Shown: piece after piece, positions 26,039 to 35,658 of the stretch
How the letters are laid out: the number at the start of each line of letters is the position of its first letter
Position numbering within the stretch: position 1 is the first letter of the stretch
Assembly: GCF_000373745.1 (NCBI RefSeq)
Contig: NZ_KB892291.1
Span: 6,453-70,452 of the forward strand
DNA length: 64,000 bases
Reading direction: 5' to 3'
DNA from: Oligella ureolytica DSM 18253
Lineage (GTDB): Bacteria > Pseudomonadota > Gammaproteobacteria > Burkholderiales > Burkholderiaceae_B
Program-made: the position numbers and the translations under genes
Notes under the pieces: model-generated
Databases searched by the model: none
Told to the model about the DNA's origin: nothing
Seen by the model: the letters and a program-made list of their open reading frames with translations, nothing else

Positions 26039-28918
26039 CTAATTTCTCTCTTCGTAAGCCTCTATAGGCAAGCATGTACAAATTAAGTTCCGGTCACCAT
26101 AGGCATTGTCAACACGAGCAACGGGTGACCAATATTTATTTTCGGGCTTAACCGAATTCGGATAAGCCGCTTCTTGACGCTTATATGAATGAGACCACTC
26201 ATCAGCTACCAGCATCTCCGCGGTATGTGGCGCATTTGTTAAAACATTGTCTTTAGGATCTGCACGCCCCTCTTCTATCGCAGTAATTTCTTTACGAATT
26301 TGAATCAACGCATCAATGAATCGATCTAATTCACCTAAACTCTCGGACTCTGTCGGTTCAATCATCAGCGTACCCGGCACCGGAAAACTCATGGTAGGCG
26401 GGTGAAAACCAAAATCAATTAAACGCTTAGCGACGTCCTCAACATCGATACCGCACCGCTCCTTGAGAGGACGAATATCAATAATACATTCGTGAGCTAC
26501 ACGCCCATTGCGCCCGGTAAACAGCAGAGGATAGTGAGAGGCGAGACGCTTTGCTATGTAATTAGCGTTTAATAACGCCAACTTACTTGCACGTGTTAAT
26601 CCATAAGCACCCATCATGCTGATATACATAAAAGAAATAGGCAAAATACCCGCTGAACCAAATGGCGCAGATGAAACCGGTCCGACCTCTCCATCTTCAG
26701 CCATCATAAAACCACGCTCACTGACTACGCCGGGCAAATAGGGTGCCAAATGTGAACGCACACCAATGGGTCCAACACCGGGACCACCACCCCCATGAGG
26801 GATACTAAAGGTCTTATGCAGGTTAAAGTGTGAAACATCCGAACCAAAATGCCCCGGTTTTGCCAAACCGACCATGGCATTCATATTGGCCCCATCAAGA
26901 TACACCTGACCACCGGCTTCATGCACCAGATCACATATCTCTACGACCGCCTCTTCAAAAACGCCATGCGTTGAAGGGTAAGTAATCATCAGTGCAGAGA
27001 GATTATCGCCCACTTCAGCAATTTTTTGTTTCAAATCCATGACGTCAACGTTACCATTGTAGTCAACGGCAACAATTTTTACCTTCATCCCCGCAAGGAC
27101 TGCAGACGCCGGGTTCGTGCCATGGGCTGAGGCAGGTATTAAGCAGACATCCCGTTGTTCTTGACCTTGGGCTCGATGATAAGCGCGAATGGCCAATAAA
27201 CCGGCATATTCACCCTGAGCGCCCGAGTTAGGCTGCAGACTGACGGCATCATAGCCTGAAATCTCACACAATTGCTCTGTCAGGCGCTCAAAAATTTCCT
27301 GATAACCTTGCACCTGCTCAAAAGGAGCAAAAGGATGAATATTGGCAAACTCAGGCCAAGTAATCGGTATCATTTCAGTGGTCGCATTAAGCTTCATTGT
27401 GCAAGACCCGAGCGGAATCATCGTACGGTCCAGGGCCAAATCTTTGTCTGCCAAACGGCGCATATAGCGCAACATATCTGTTTCGGAATGAATGCTGGAA
27501 AAAACCGGATGAGTCAGGTAGGCGCTTTGCCTGGCAAAAGCAGCAGGCACATGAACATCGGCCGTTTGTAAGAGATGATTAATGCTTAGCCCCTTGACCT
27601 TTAAGGCCTCAGCGATAATATCAATAAGATCCTGCAAATCCTCAAGAGTGACTGTCTCATCTAAGGAAATGCCGAACTCATCATCCGACACATCACGGAA
27701 ATTAATGCCTCGATCGTAGACAGCAGCTAGAATGTTTTCGGTCTGCTCGCTTTTAATGGTTAGGGTGTCAAAAAAGCTTTTATTATTAACATGTAGGCCC
27801 ATCTGCTCTAACGCCTCTCGTAAGACAGCCGTCAAGGCATATACCCTGCCCGCTATTTCACGGATACCTCTAGGACCATGGTAGACGGCATACATACTGG
27901 CCAAAATAGCAAGTAACGCTTGTGCCGTACAAATATTAGACGTGGCTTTTTCACGACGGATATGCTGTTCGCGTGTTTGCATCGCTAGGCGTAAGGCATA
28001 ATCGCCATTCGCATCAATAGAAACGCCAACTAAACGGCCGGGTAAATTACGGCGATACGCTTCTTTACACGCCATAAAAGCGGCGTGAGGTCCGCCATAA
28101 GACAACGGCACACCAAAGCGCTGACTGTTACCTACAGCGATATCGGCACCCCATTCGCCCGGCGCCTTTAGCAGTGCCAGCGACAGTAAATCCGTCGCCG
28201 CAATCACTAAGGCCTGATGCGTATGCGCCTCGGCTGCCACCTTAGTGTAGTCAACAACCTCGCCTTCACTGCGAGGATATTGGAGCAAAACGCCAAAACA
28301 ATCAGGAATCCCCTCAAACTCATCAGCAATGACAACCTCATAACCTAATGCTTCAGCCCGGGTCAATACGACTTCCTGAGTCTGAGGATGGCAATACATC
28401 GACATAAAAAACGTATTGCTCTTGGACTTGGAGCAGCGTCTTGCCAACGTCATTGCCTCAGCTGCTGCTGTACCCTCATCTAAGAGTGAGGCATTAGCAA
28501 CATCAAGAGCTGTCAGCTCGGCAACCATGGTTTGGAAATTTAATAATGCTTCCAGACGACCCTGCGAAATTTCCGGTTGATACGGTGTGTAGGCGGTATA
28601 CCAAGCCGGGTTTTCTAAGATATTACGGAGAATGACATTTGGCATCACCGTGCCATAATAGCCCTGTCCGATATAGCTGCGAAATACCTGATTTTGTCCT
28701 GCAATTTCTTTAAGCTCTGCCAACATATCAGCTTCAGATCGTGACTTAGCTAGTGCCAGAGGCTCTTTAAGCAAAATATCCTCAGGGACGACCTCTGCTA
28801 CCAAGGCATCCAGACTATCTACCCCTATCACTTCCAGCATCCTTGCTACTTCTGTTTCACTTGGGCCAATATGCCGATGAACGAATGTCTGTGAAAGATC
28901 TTGAAACTTATGTAACAT
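26039..28918 (-). CDS. gcvP: glycine dehydrogenase (decarboxylating), P protein
   Basis: This PLP enzyme of the glycine cleavage system decarboxylates glycine and loads the aminomethyl group on GcvH lipoate. It is a fused alpha/beta type of 959 residues from the ATG at 28918; GTG codons 4 and 3 codons upstream are possible but have no better SD. The PLP lysine is in [18 protein letters not shown] near residue 705. The N-terminal FVHRHIGP and the terminal [12 protein letters not shown] motifs are typical. A 180-base structured leader separates it from gcvH, and dadA follows after 10 bases. Confidence 0.97.
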   Translation of the reverse strand: MLHKFQDLSQTFVHRHIGPSETEVARMLEVIGVDSLDALVAEVVPEDILLKEPLALAKSRSEADMLAELKEIAGQNQVFRSYIGQGYYGTVMPNVILRNILENPAWYTAYTPYQPEISQGRLEALLNFQTMVAELTALDVANASLLDEGTAAAEAMTLARRCSKSKSNTFFMSMYCHPQTQEVVLTRAEALGYEVVIADEFEGIPDCFGVLLQYPRSEGEVVDYTKVAAEAHTHQALVIAATDLLSLALLKAPGEWGADIAVGNSQRFGVPLSYGGPHAAFMACKEAYRRNLPGRLVGVSIDANGDYALRLAMQTREQHIRREKATSNICTAQALLAILASMYAVYHGPRGIREIAGRVYALTAVLREALEQMGLHVNNKSFFDTLTIKSEQTENILAAVYDRGINFRDVSDDEFGISLDETVTLEDLQDLIDIIAEALKVKGLSINHLLQTADVHVPAAFARQSAYLTHPVFSSIHSETDMLRYMRRLADKDLALDRTMIPLGSCTMKLNATTEMIPITWPEFANIHPFAPFEQVQGYQEIFERLTEQLCEISGYDAVSLQPNSGAQGEYAGLLAIRAYHRAQGQEQRDVCLIPASAHGTNPASAVLAGMKVKIVAVDYNGNVDVMDLKQKIAEVGDNLSALMITYPSTHGVFEEAVVEICDLVHEAGGQVYLDGANMNAMVGLAKPGHFGSDVSHFNLHKTFSIPHGGGGPGVGPIGVRSHLAPYLPGVVSERGFMMAEDGEVGPVSSAPFGSAGILPISFMYISMMGAYGLTRASKLALLNANYIAKRLASHYPLLFTGRNGRVAHECIIDIRPLKERCGIDVEDVAKRLIDFGFHPPTMSFPVPGTLMIEPTESESLGELDRFIDALIQIRKEITAIEEGRADPKDNVLTNAPHTAEMLVADEWSHSYKRQEAAYPNSVKPENKYWSPVARVDNAYGDRNLICTCLPIEAYEERN

Positions 28919-29098
28919 AAAAGCCACCACTACAACAAATGAAGTAAATAAAAAAAGCTAGATACTCTGCACAGAAACTGAGCTTAAAAATATAAAGCTT
29001 AGAAAGATTTAAAACTCAGTCATCGTTTGATTGTTAACAACTTGAACTTCGGTACTTTCTAAGCTTAGCGTGACGCAATAAGACGTATATGTGTCTAT
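28919..29098 (-). promoter_or_regulatory. structured leader between gcvH and gcvP
   Basis: The minus-strand RNA contains a 12-bp inverted repeat (AAGCTTAGAAAG at 29066-29055 and CTTTCTAAGCTT at 29006-28995). It also has a second helix ACTGAG (29020-29015)/CTCAGT (28982-28977) extended by TTTAA/TTAAA, whose loop contains one arm of the first. The two helices are therefore mutually exclusive or form a pseudoknot. A run of seven U (28956-28950) precedes gcvP by about 30 bases. Attenuation control is inferred. Confidence 0.45.
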
Positions 29099-29473
29099 TT
29101 ATTCCTGTTCTGCTAAATAATCAGCAGCGTCTAAAAGCGCATCAATATCTTCCGGGTTATCAACCGTCATTTTAAAAATCCAATGCGTATGAGCATCGTC
29201 ATTGATCAAATTAGGCTCTGCATCCAAAGCCTCATTAAACTCGATAATTTCACCTGAGACCGGTGCATAGATATCAGACGCAGCCTTGACAGACTCAACA
29301 ACGGCCACTTGGTCGCCGGCAGCGACTTTATTGCCAACCTCAACCTCACCGACAAACACTAAATCACCTAATTGATCTTGGGCATTATCCGTAATTCCCA
29401 CAACATACGTATCGCCATCAGCTTTAATCCACTCATGCGATGACGTGTATTTTCTATCATTTGGTAAAGACAT
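29099..29473 (-). CDS. gcvH: glycine cleavage system H protein
   Basis: This lipoyl carrier shuttles the aminomethyl group between GcvP, GcvT and dihydrolipoamide dehydrogenase. The product has 124 residues from the ATG at 29473, chosen for the strong AAGGAGAG six bases upstream; an in-frame start five codons earlier is less likely. The lipoylated lysine is K63 in VVESVKAASD. SSHEWI and GDLVFVGEVEVG are typical of the family. It lies between gcvT (134 bases upstream) and gcvP. Confidence 0.97.
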   Translation of the reverse strand: MSLPNDRKYTSSHEWIKADGDTYVVGITDNAQDQLGDLVFVGEVEVGNKVAAGDQVAVVESVKAASDIYAPVSGEIIEFNEALDAEPNLINDDAHTHWIFKMTVDNPEDIDALLDAADYLAEQE

Positions 29474-29607
29474 ATAACTCTCCTTCAAAAATTAGAGTAT
29501 TTCCGGCTTTTTTAAAAAGCTCATAGAAAACGACATGCCAATTTTAGATCAAATCTCTTAACAAAAGGAACTTAGTTTTAAAAGCCCTTTTGTGTAAAAT
29601 GAATCAA

Positions 29608-30693
29608 TCACTTAGATGAAGAAAGAAAAGGCAAATCAACCACTGTCGCTGCCAACCACTTACCTCGAATCTCTACTTCCACTGTACTTCCTACCTCTAC
29701 GCCCGTCGGCAAACGAGCTAAGGCAATAGAAACACCCAATGAGGGTGACATGGTGCCGCTGGTTATCACCCCCTCGCCTTCAGCCGTACGAACCGGCATG
29801 GCTGCACGCATCACACCTCGGCCATTTAATTTAAGGCCTACAAAGGCATCATGGCGTGGCGCGTCCGTCATTGCGAGACGGCCAATGAAGTCACGAGCTT
29901 CATCTTTTAGGCTGACAGTCCATGCCAAACCGGCCTGAGAAGGCTGTGTGCCACCGTCCATATCAGCACCGTATAAATTTAATCCTGCCTCTAAACGAAG
30001 CGTATCACGCGCCCCAAGTCCGCAAGGCTTAACACCTACCGCAACTAAGTCCTGCCATAAGCCTAAAGCCTCGCTCGCTGGCAGAGTAATCTCTACACCA
30101 TCCTCGCCGGTATAGCCGGTACGAGCGATCATCACCTCAGGCTCGACAAAACCTGAATTAAATGGCGTAAAACCAGCGGCTTCGCGCCATTGCGGACGTG
30201 CCTGCCAAAGCAATTCTCGTGCATCAGGGCCCTGCACTGCCAACACCGCCAACTCAGCACGCGGATCCAACTGCACATCAAACTTGGTTTGCTGTATCTG
30301 CTTTTGGATCCACTGTACGTCTGTTTCAGCACAAGCAGCATTGACCACAAGACGCCACGCATCTTTACCCAAGTAATAGACAATTAAATCATCAATTACT
30401 CCTCCTGCTTCGTTGAGCATACAAGTATAAAGCGCCCTGCCCTGACGACCATTGATCTTGCTCACATCATTGGCTAATAAATAGCGTAAAAATGCTAAGG
30501 ACTCTGCTCCCTTAATCTCGACATTGAGCATATGCGAGACATCAAACATACCCGCATGCTGTCGTACCGTATGATGCTCTTCAATTTGAGAACCGTAGCT
30601 AATCGGCATAGACCAACCGTTAAAATCGACCATTTTTGCACCGGCTTTAAGGTGCGCCTGATACAAAGGGGTTTGTTTTAGCTGATCTGTCAT
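29608..30693 (-). CDS. gcvT: aminomethyltransferase (glycine cleavage T protein)
   Basis: It transfers the methylene group from aminomethyl-GcvH to tetrahydrofolate, releasing ammonia. The 361-residue sequence has the folate-binding N-terminal domain (FNGWSMPISYGSQIEEHHTVR, shown by FDVSHM), the conserved ARTGYTGEDGVEI motif and LGARDTLRLEAGLNLYG. It is the first gene of gcvT-gcvH-gcvP-dadA. AAAGGTGA lies just before the ATG. No glycine riboswitch consensus was recognised upstream. Confidence 0.97.
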   Translation of the reverse strand: MTDQLKQTPLYQAHLKAGAKMVDFNGWSMPISYGSQIEEHHTVRQHAGMFDVSHMLNVEIKGAESLAFLRYLLANDVSKINGRQGRALYTCMLNEAGGVIDDLIVYYLGKDAWRLVVNAACAETDVQWIQKQIQQTKFDVQLDPRAELAVLAVQGPDARELLWQARPQWREAAGFTPFNSGFVEPEVMIARTGYTGEDGVEITLPASEALGLWQDLVAVGVKPCGLGARDTLRLEAGLNLYGADMDGGTQPSQAGLAWTVSLKDEARDFIGRLAMTDAPRHDAFVGLKLNGRGVMRAAMPVRTAEGEGVITSGTMSPSLGVSIALARLPTGVEVGSTVEVEIRGKWLAATVVDLPFLSSSK

Positions 30694-30994
30694 TTTTCAC
30701 CTTTTTTAAAATTAAATTCTTATTTTTCTAAGTAGTCCAAATTAAAAACATCGCTATTTCAAGGATACTCGCTTTTTCTGACAACAGCTTGGGTTTTTAT
30801 GACTCAATCTTTAAGATAGCCTATTCTTAAGGCTTAGGAGACATCTTCTCAATTCAAAAAAGAGGGATTTAAGGGTTTATAACTATATATTTATGTCTTT
30901 CAAAGCCTTTTAATGGCACTTAACTAAGTTTCTTTAATCTTTTCAATAAAAGAGATTAATTGGTTTTTATAGTAACTATAGGAGTTCTATCAAG
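30694..30994. other. 301-base divergent intergenic region, gcvT / GrlR-like gene
   Basis: An AT-rich spacer that must hold both divergent promoters. No classical glycine riboswitch core, clear palindromic operator or RNA gene is recognised. A weak minus-strand promoter candidate (TTGGAC, about 18 bases, TTTAAT) lies at about 30709-30740. Confidence 0.4.
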
Positions 30995-31330
30995 ATGGAT
31001 AATGGTTTTTACGCTACCCTAGTTGAAGGCAATGTCGCCCAAACCGGTATTACAGTCATTGAAGATAATCGTATCCGTGGAGGCGATGCGGAATTCTTAT
31101 ACTCAGGTACTATTGAATTAACAGGTGATGATGTTGTCGCTAACTTACGTTTCCGCTCTTATACTGCAAGTGACAATCATAGCTTTGTTGATTTTACCGA
31201 ACGGGATTTTGAGTTATCCCTGAGTGGTCAAGTGACTGACAACGGCTTCCGTGTGACTGGCTACAGTCCTAGTGGTCGTGAGATGATAGTGATTGGCAAG
31301 CGCCTGTCTGCCATTGATTTTAGTGATTAA
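30995..31330 (+). CDS. GrlR-like domain protein (orphan)
   Basis: A 111-residue soluble protein. The pattern MDNGFYATLVEGN, an IRGGDAEFLYSGTIEL strand pair, a VVANLRFRSY strand and LSLSGQVTDNGFRVTGYSP fits the small beta-barrel fold of the GrlR family. GrlR is known as the negative partner of GrlA in enteropathogen type III secretion, but stand-alone homologues occur widely with unknown roles. Nothing around this gene belongs to a type III system. AGGAG lies about ten bases before the ATG. It has its own transcript, flanked by the gcvT promoter region and a terminator hairpin. The assignment rests on pattern recognition only. Confidence 0.7.
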   Translation: MDNGFYATLVEGNVAQTGITVIEDNRIRGGDAEFLYSGTIELTGDDVVANLRFRSYTASDNHSFVDFTERDFELSLSGQVTDNGFRVTGYSPSGREMIVIGKRLSAIDFSD

Positions 31331-31354
31331 TTTCAAGTAGTTAAATTACGTAGT

Positions 31355-31383
31355 TAAAGGCACTTCAATCTGAAGTGCCTTTA
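31355..31383. terminator. hairpin terminator between convergent genes
   Basis: TAAAGGCACTTCA (31355-31367) and TGAAGTGCCTTTA (31371-31383) form a 13-bp perfect stem with an ATC loop. The U tract is only the short one contained in the stem end. It likely serves both the GrlR-like gene and the convergent flavoprotein gene. Confidence 0.65.
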
Positions 31384-31394
31384 GGTATTAAGGA

Positions 31395-32642
31395 TCAGGA
31401 TGCAGACATCGCTTCAGCACAAACAACCGCGCTTGACCAAGCCCACTGGAAATTATAACCGCCAAGCCAACCGGTCATATCCACGGCCTCACCGATAAAA
31501 TAAAGGCCCGGCACTTCTTTAGCCTCCATTGTTTTCTGTTCTAAGCCCTTGGTATCTACCCCACCCTTCATAGCTTCCGCCTTTTTGTATCCGGCAGTAC
31601 CGCTTGGTGTAACGGACCAATTTGTAATAGTATTGGCTAATTCCCTTAAGCTTTTATCAGCTACTTCTGCTATTTTAATGTCGTTTTTTAAACCCTCTTG
31701 TTCGAGCCATAACTGAGCAAAGCGTTTAGGCCAAATGCTGCTTAAAATGGTCACTAATTGCTGCTTAGATGTGCGTTTTTCTTCAAGCAGCCAAGCCTCG
31801 CTATTCGCTTTATAATTGAGGTTTAAATAAATAGGTGATTTGCCATCCCAATACGATGAAATTTGTAAAATACCGGGACCGGACAAGCCTCGGTGTGTAA
31901 ACAGCACATCCTCAATAAAGCGTTGCGCTTTTTTACCGGGCCCGTTAGCAATACTCACCTCTAATGACACCCCCGACAGCTGCGAATACTTCTGCCACTG
32001 CTCTGTCGAAAAGACCAAAGGCACTAACGCCGGTCTCGGCTCAATAATCTTTAGGCCAAACTGTCGCGCAAGGTGTAAACCAAAATCAGTCGCTCCCAAA
32101 ACAGGGATCGCCATACCGCCTGTTGCAACCACCAATTTATTAGCGGTCAGAACACCCAGCGACGTGTCCAAGCGATAGCGCACTGCTTGACTATCCTCTA
32201 CAGCAGCTATCCGCTCAACCTCCGTCACCGAGCACGGCATGCGCCAACGCACCCCAGCGCTGTCACATTCATTTCTTAGCAGATCGATAATATCTTGAGC
32301 CGAATCGTCACAAAAAAGCTGTCCTTTATGCTTTTCATGCCAAGGTATTTGATAGCGTTCGACTAAATCGATGAAATCTCTCGGTGTATAACGAGTTAAA
32401 GCGTAACGCGCGAAGCGTGGATTTTGTGAGACATAGTTCTCCCAAGTCGCGCCGATATTAGTGAAGTTACAGCGACCACCACCCGAAATGCGGATTTTTT
32501 CACCCAACTTCTCAGCATGATCGATCAACTGCACAGATAAGCCTGCAGCTGCGGCATGAGCGGCACACATCATCCCTGCCGCCCCTGCACCGATCACAAT
32601 AACATCACTATGAGTCGCTGGGTTTGCTTTGAACCGTGTCAT
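31395..32642 (-). CDS. BaiN/YhiN (HI0933) family FAD-dependent oxidoreductase
   Basis: A 415-residue flavoprotein. The N-terminal dinucleotide-binding motif is VIVIGAGAAGMMCAAHAAAA (14-33), followed by KIRISGGGRCNFTN, the signature of the HI0933 family. The C-terminal GLYFIGEAVDMTGWLGGYNFQ closes the FAD site. The physiological substrate of most members is unknown; the family name comes from a bile-acid enzyme, which should not be assumed here. It begins three bases after the decarboxylase stop and is probably translated from the same mRNA. Confidence 0.88.
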   Translation of the reverse strand: MTRFKANPATHSDVIVIGAGAAGMMCAAHAAAAGLSVQLIDHAEKLGEKIRISGGGRCNFTNIGATWENYVSQNPRFARYALTRYTPRDFIDLVERYQIPWHEKHKGQLFCDDSAQDIIDLLRNECDSAGVRWRMPCSVTEVERIAAVEDSQAVRYRLDTSLGVLTANKLVVATGGMAIPVLGATDFGLHLARQFGLKIIEPRPALVPLVFSTEQWQKYSQLSGVSLEVSIANGPGKKAQRFIEDVLFTHRGLSGPGILQISSYWDGKSPIYLNLNYKANSEAWLLEEKRTSKQQLVTILSSIWPKRFAQLWLEQEGLKNDIKIAEVADKSLRELANTITNWSVTPSGTAGYKKAEAMKGGVDTKGLEQKTMEAKEVPGLYFIGEAVDMTGWLGGYNFQWAWSSAVVCAEAMSAS

Positions 32643-32645
32643 TGA

Positions 32646-34916
32646 TTAAAGAACGTCATCGTTCGCCAAGCAGTCAACGTAATAACGCAAACTGCCATCC
32701 TCCAGCTCCTCAACACTTAAGCCATGCACGATGGTCTCAAATCCCGGGAAAGAGGCGTTAAACTCACAGGCAAACTGTAAATATTCAACAATGGTACGGT
32801 TAAAGCGCTCACCCGGAATCAGCAATGGAATGCCCGGAGGATACGGTGTCAGCAATACAGCAGTAATCCGACCCTCTAAATCTTTAATATCTACTCGCTC
32901 AATCTCGCGACGCGTCATTTTATTAAAGGCATCAGAAGGACGCATAGCAGCTTCCATTTCGCTGAGGTAGACTTCAGTCGTAATACGAGCTAAGTCATGA
33001 CGGCGATAGGCTTCGTGTGCTAGCTGACATAAATCTCTTAAGCCCATCTTCTCGTAGCGTGGGTATTGCTTTACAAAGTCCGGCATGCAACGCCATAAAG
33101 GATGGTTACGGTCATAGTCATCTTTAAACTGCTGCAATGCAGTGACTAAGGTATTCCAACGCCCCTTGGTGATACCAATGGTAAACATAATAAAAAAGCT
33201 GTACAAACCGGTTTTCTCAACCACAATGCCATGCTCAGCCAAGTACTTACTGACTAAACCGGCAGGGATACCCTGTTCACCAAACTCACCATCAATGGTT
33301 AGCCCCGGAGTCACGATAGTCGCTTTAATTGGATCAAGCATGGTAAACCCATCGCTGATATTAGAAAAACCATGCCAGTCCGCATCAGGCTCTAATAACC
33401 AATCGTCTTGCTCACCAATGTCATCATGCACTAAGCGTGGAGGCCCCCAGACTTTAAACCACCACTCATCTTTACCATAATCAGAAGCCACCTTACGCAT
33501 GGCGCGACGAAAGTCCATAGACTCTTTAATACTTTCCTCTACTAACGCCGTTCCACCCGGAGGCTCCATCATCTGCGCAGCCACATCACACGAAGCGATA
33601 ATGGCATATTGTGGAGAAGTGGATGTATGCATTAGAAAGGCTTCGTTGAAAATATTGCGATCCAGTTTGCGTGTTTCGGATTCCTGAACCACGATCTGTG
33701 AGGCTTGTGAAAGACCCGCCAACAGCTTATGAGTAGAATGAGTAGCAAAAATCAACGGCTCTTGAGGTCGTGGACGATTTTCGCCAATGGCATGCATATT
33801 TTGATAAAACTCATGAAATGACGCATGCGGCAGCCAAGCCTCATCAAAATGCAGATTATCAATCGTATTGCCAAGCTTTTCTTTAATCATCTCCACGTTA
33901 TACAAAATACCATCATAGGTACCTTGAGTTAGTGTCAAGATTCGTGGCTTTTTACGCAAAGCTTCACGGGCAAAAGGATTGGCTTCAATTTTTTCTGCAA
34001 TCCGTTCAGGCTCAAATTCAGACAAAGGAATAGGACCAATAATCCCAAGGTGATTACGTGTAGGACGCAAGAAAACCGGAATGGCTCCAGTCATCGTAAT
34101 CGCATGCAAAATCGATTTATGACAGTTACGGTCAACCACCACAATATCGCCATCCGCAACATTGCCATGCCAAACAATTTTGTTAGAGGTTGAGGTGCCG
34201 TTAGTCACAAAATAGCAGTGATCTGCTTTAAAAATACGCGCTGCATTACGCTCTGACTCTGCGACGGGACCCGTATGGTCCAGCAATTGTCCCAGCTCTT
34301 CCACCGCATTACACACATCGGCGCGCAGCATATTCTCACCAAAAAACTGGTGGAACATTTGACCCACAGGGCTCTTTAAGAAGGCCACACCGCCTGAATG
34401 CCCCGGGCAGTGCCAAGAATAAGAACCATCTTGAGCATAATTAACCAGTTCTCGGAAAAACGGTGGCGCTAAGGTATCAAGATATTTTTTTGCCTCATGA
34501 ATAATATGACGGGCCACAAACTCCGGCGTATCCTCAAACATATGGATAAAGCCATGTAATTCACGCAAAATATCATTGGGAATATGCTCAGTCGTACGAG
34601 TTTCGCCATGCAAATAAATAGGAATTTCCTCGTTACGAAAACGCAACTCACCAATAAAGGCACGGAGTTGCCGGATCGCACTCGCTACCTCTTCAGGCAA
34701 ATCTGAGTCAAACTCCTCATCATCGATCGACAAAATAAAAGCACTGGCCCGACTCTGCTGCTGTACAAACGACGTCAGATCGTTGTAGCTCGTGACAGGT
34801 AACACCTCCATGCCTTCATTTTCTATCGCAGCAGCTAAGGCGCGGATACCAAAACCTGAAGCACTTTCAGAACGAAAATCTTCGTCAATAATGACGATAG
34901 GAAAACGGAATTTCAT
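32646..34916 (-). CDS. ornithine/lysine/arginine decarboxylase (fold-type I, PLP)
   Basis: A 756-residue basic amino-acid decarboxylase with the N-terminal response-regulator-like wing domain (1-130), the PLP core (130-560) and the C-terminal domain. The PLP lysine is K397 in FATHSTHKLLAG, with Asp358 in the FDEAW motif. Such enzymes make cadaverine, putrescine or agmatine and consume protons, giving acid resistance. Which substrate is used cannot be told from the sequence alone. The ATG at 34916 is preferred over TTG at 34922 because AGGGG lies eight bases before it. It is upstream of the flavoprotein gene and downstream of dcd. Confidence 0.9.
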   Translation of the reverse strand: MKFRFPIVIIDEDFRSESASGFGIRALAAAIENEGMEVLPVTSYNDLTSFVQQQSRASAFILSIDDEEFDSDLPEEVASAIRQLRAFIGELRFRNEEIPIYLHGETRTTEHIPNDILRELHGFIHMFEDTPEFVARHIIHEAKKYLDTLAPPFFRELVNYAQDGSYSWHCPGHSGGVAFLKSPVGQMFHQFFGENMLRADVCNAVEELGQLLDHTGPVAESERNAARIFKADHCYFVTNGTSTSNKIVWHGNVADGDIVVVDRNCHKSILHAITMTGAIPVFLRPTRNHLGIIGPIPLSEFEPERIAEKIEANPFAREALRKKPRILTLTQGTYDGILYNVEMIKEKLGNTIDNLHFDEAWLPHASFHEFYQNMHAIGENRPRPQEPLIFATHSTHKLLAGLSQASQIVVQESETRKLDRNIFNEAFLMHTSTSPQYAIIASCDVAAQMMEPPGGTALVEESIKESMDFRRAMRKVASDYGKDEWWFKVWGPPRLVHDDIGEQDDWLLEPDADWHGFSNISDGFTMLDPIKATIVTPGLTIDGEFGEQGIPAGLVSKYLAEHGIVVEKTGLYSFFIMFTIGITKGRWNTLVTALQQFKDDYDRNHPLWRCMPDFVKQYPRYEKMGLRDLCQLAHEAYRRHDLARITTEVYLSEMEAAMRPSDAFNKMTRREIERVDIKDLEGRITAVLLTPYPPGIPLLIPGERFNRTIVEYLQFACEFNASFPGFETIVHGLSVEELEDGSLRYYVDCLANDDVL

Positions 34917-35021
34917 TAGCAACCCCTATGGTGTATAGCTTAATTCCAAAAGAAACATACGGCATGAATTTAAAAGCCAATGCCGTCGATTAGTATAAGA
35001 ATCGTTGATTAAGTAGAAAAA

Positions 35022-35585
35022 CTAAGTTTTAGGCAGTGTAACCCCGGTTTGACCCTGATACTTACCTTGGCGATCTTTATAAGAGACTTCGCAAACTTCA
35101 TCACTTTCAAAAAACAGCATTTGCGCACACCCCTCGCCGGCATAAATTTTAGCAGGTAAAGGCGTCGTATTAGAGAACTCCAATGTCACATGACCTTCCC
35201 ACTCCGGCTCCAAAGGCGTGACGTTGACGATGATGCCGCAGCGTGCATAAGTACTTTTGCCTAAACAGATCGTCAAGACGCTACGAGGAATACGAAAATA
35301 CTCTACAGTACGCGCTAATGCAAAGGAGTTAGGCGGGATAATGCATACATCACCCTCGAAATCCACAAAAGAACCTTCATCAAAGGCCTTAGGATCAACG
35401 ACGCTGGAGTTAATATTAGTAAAAATCTTAAACTCGCGAGCGCAGCGCACATCATAGCCATAACTACTCGTACCGTAACTGACAATTCTCTCACCATTGG
35501 CATGGCGCACCTGTCCCGGCTCATAGGGCTCAATCATCCCCTGTGCGGCTGCTTCACGGATCCAACGATCATTTTTAATACTCAT
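35022..35585 (-). CDS. dcd: dCTP deaminase
   Basis: It converts dCTP to dUTP plus ammonia, feeding dTMP synthesis. The 187-residue product has [32 protein letters not shown] and [20 protein letters not shown], the last containing the catalytic glutamate region. It is a monofunctional type; the trimeric fold has no added dUTPase signature. It is on the same strand after tamB (73-base gap) and before the decarboxylase. Confidence 0.96.
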   Translation of the reverse strand: MSIKNDRWIREAAAQGMIEPYEPGQVRHANGERIVSYGTSSYGYDVRCAREFKIFTNINSSVVDPKAFDEGSFVDFEGDVCIIPPNSFALARTVEYFRIPRSVLTICLGKSTYARCGIIVNVTPLEPEWEGHVTLEFSNTTPLPAKIYAGEGCAQMLFFESDEVCEVSYKDRQGKYQGQTGVTLPKT

Positions 35586-35658
35586 GACTTCCTACTCAAC
35601 TCAATGCGATTAAATTTTATAAAGTGTTAGTTTACTACGCCCCCGCCTTAACCAAGGT

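Noticed and set aside
30694-30994. Glycine riboswitch upstream of gcvT
   Set aside because: The conserved riboswitch core motifs were not found on the minus strand, so it was not called.
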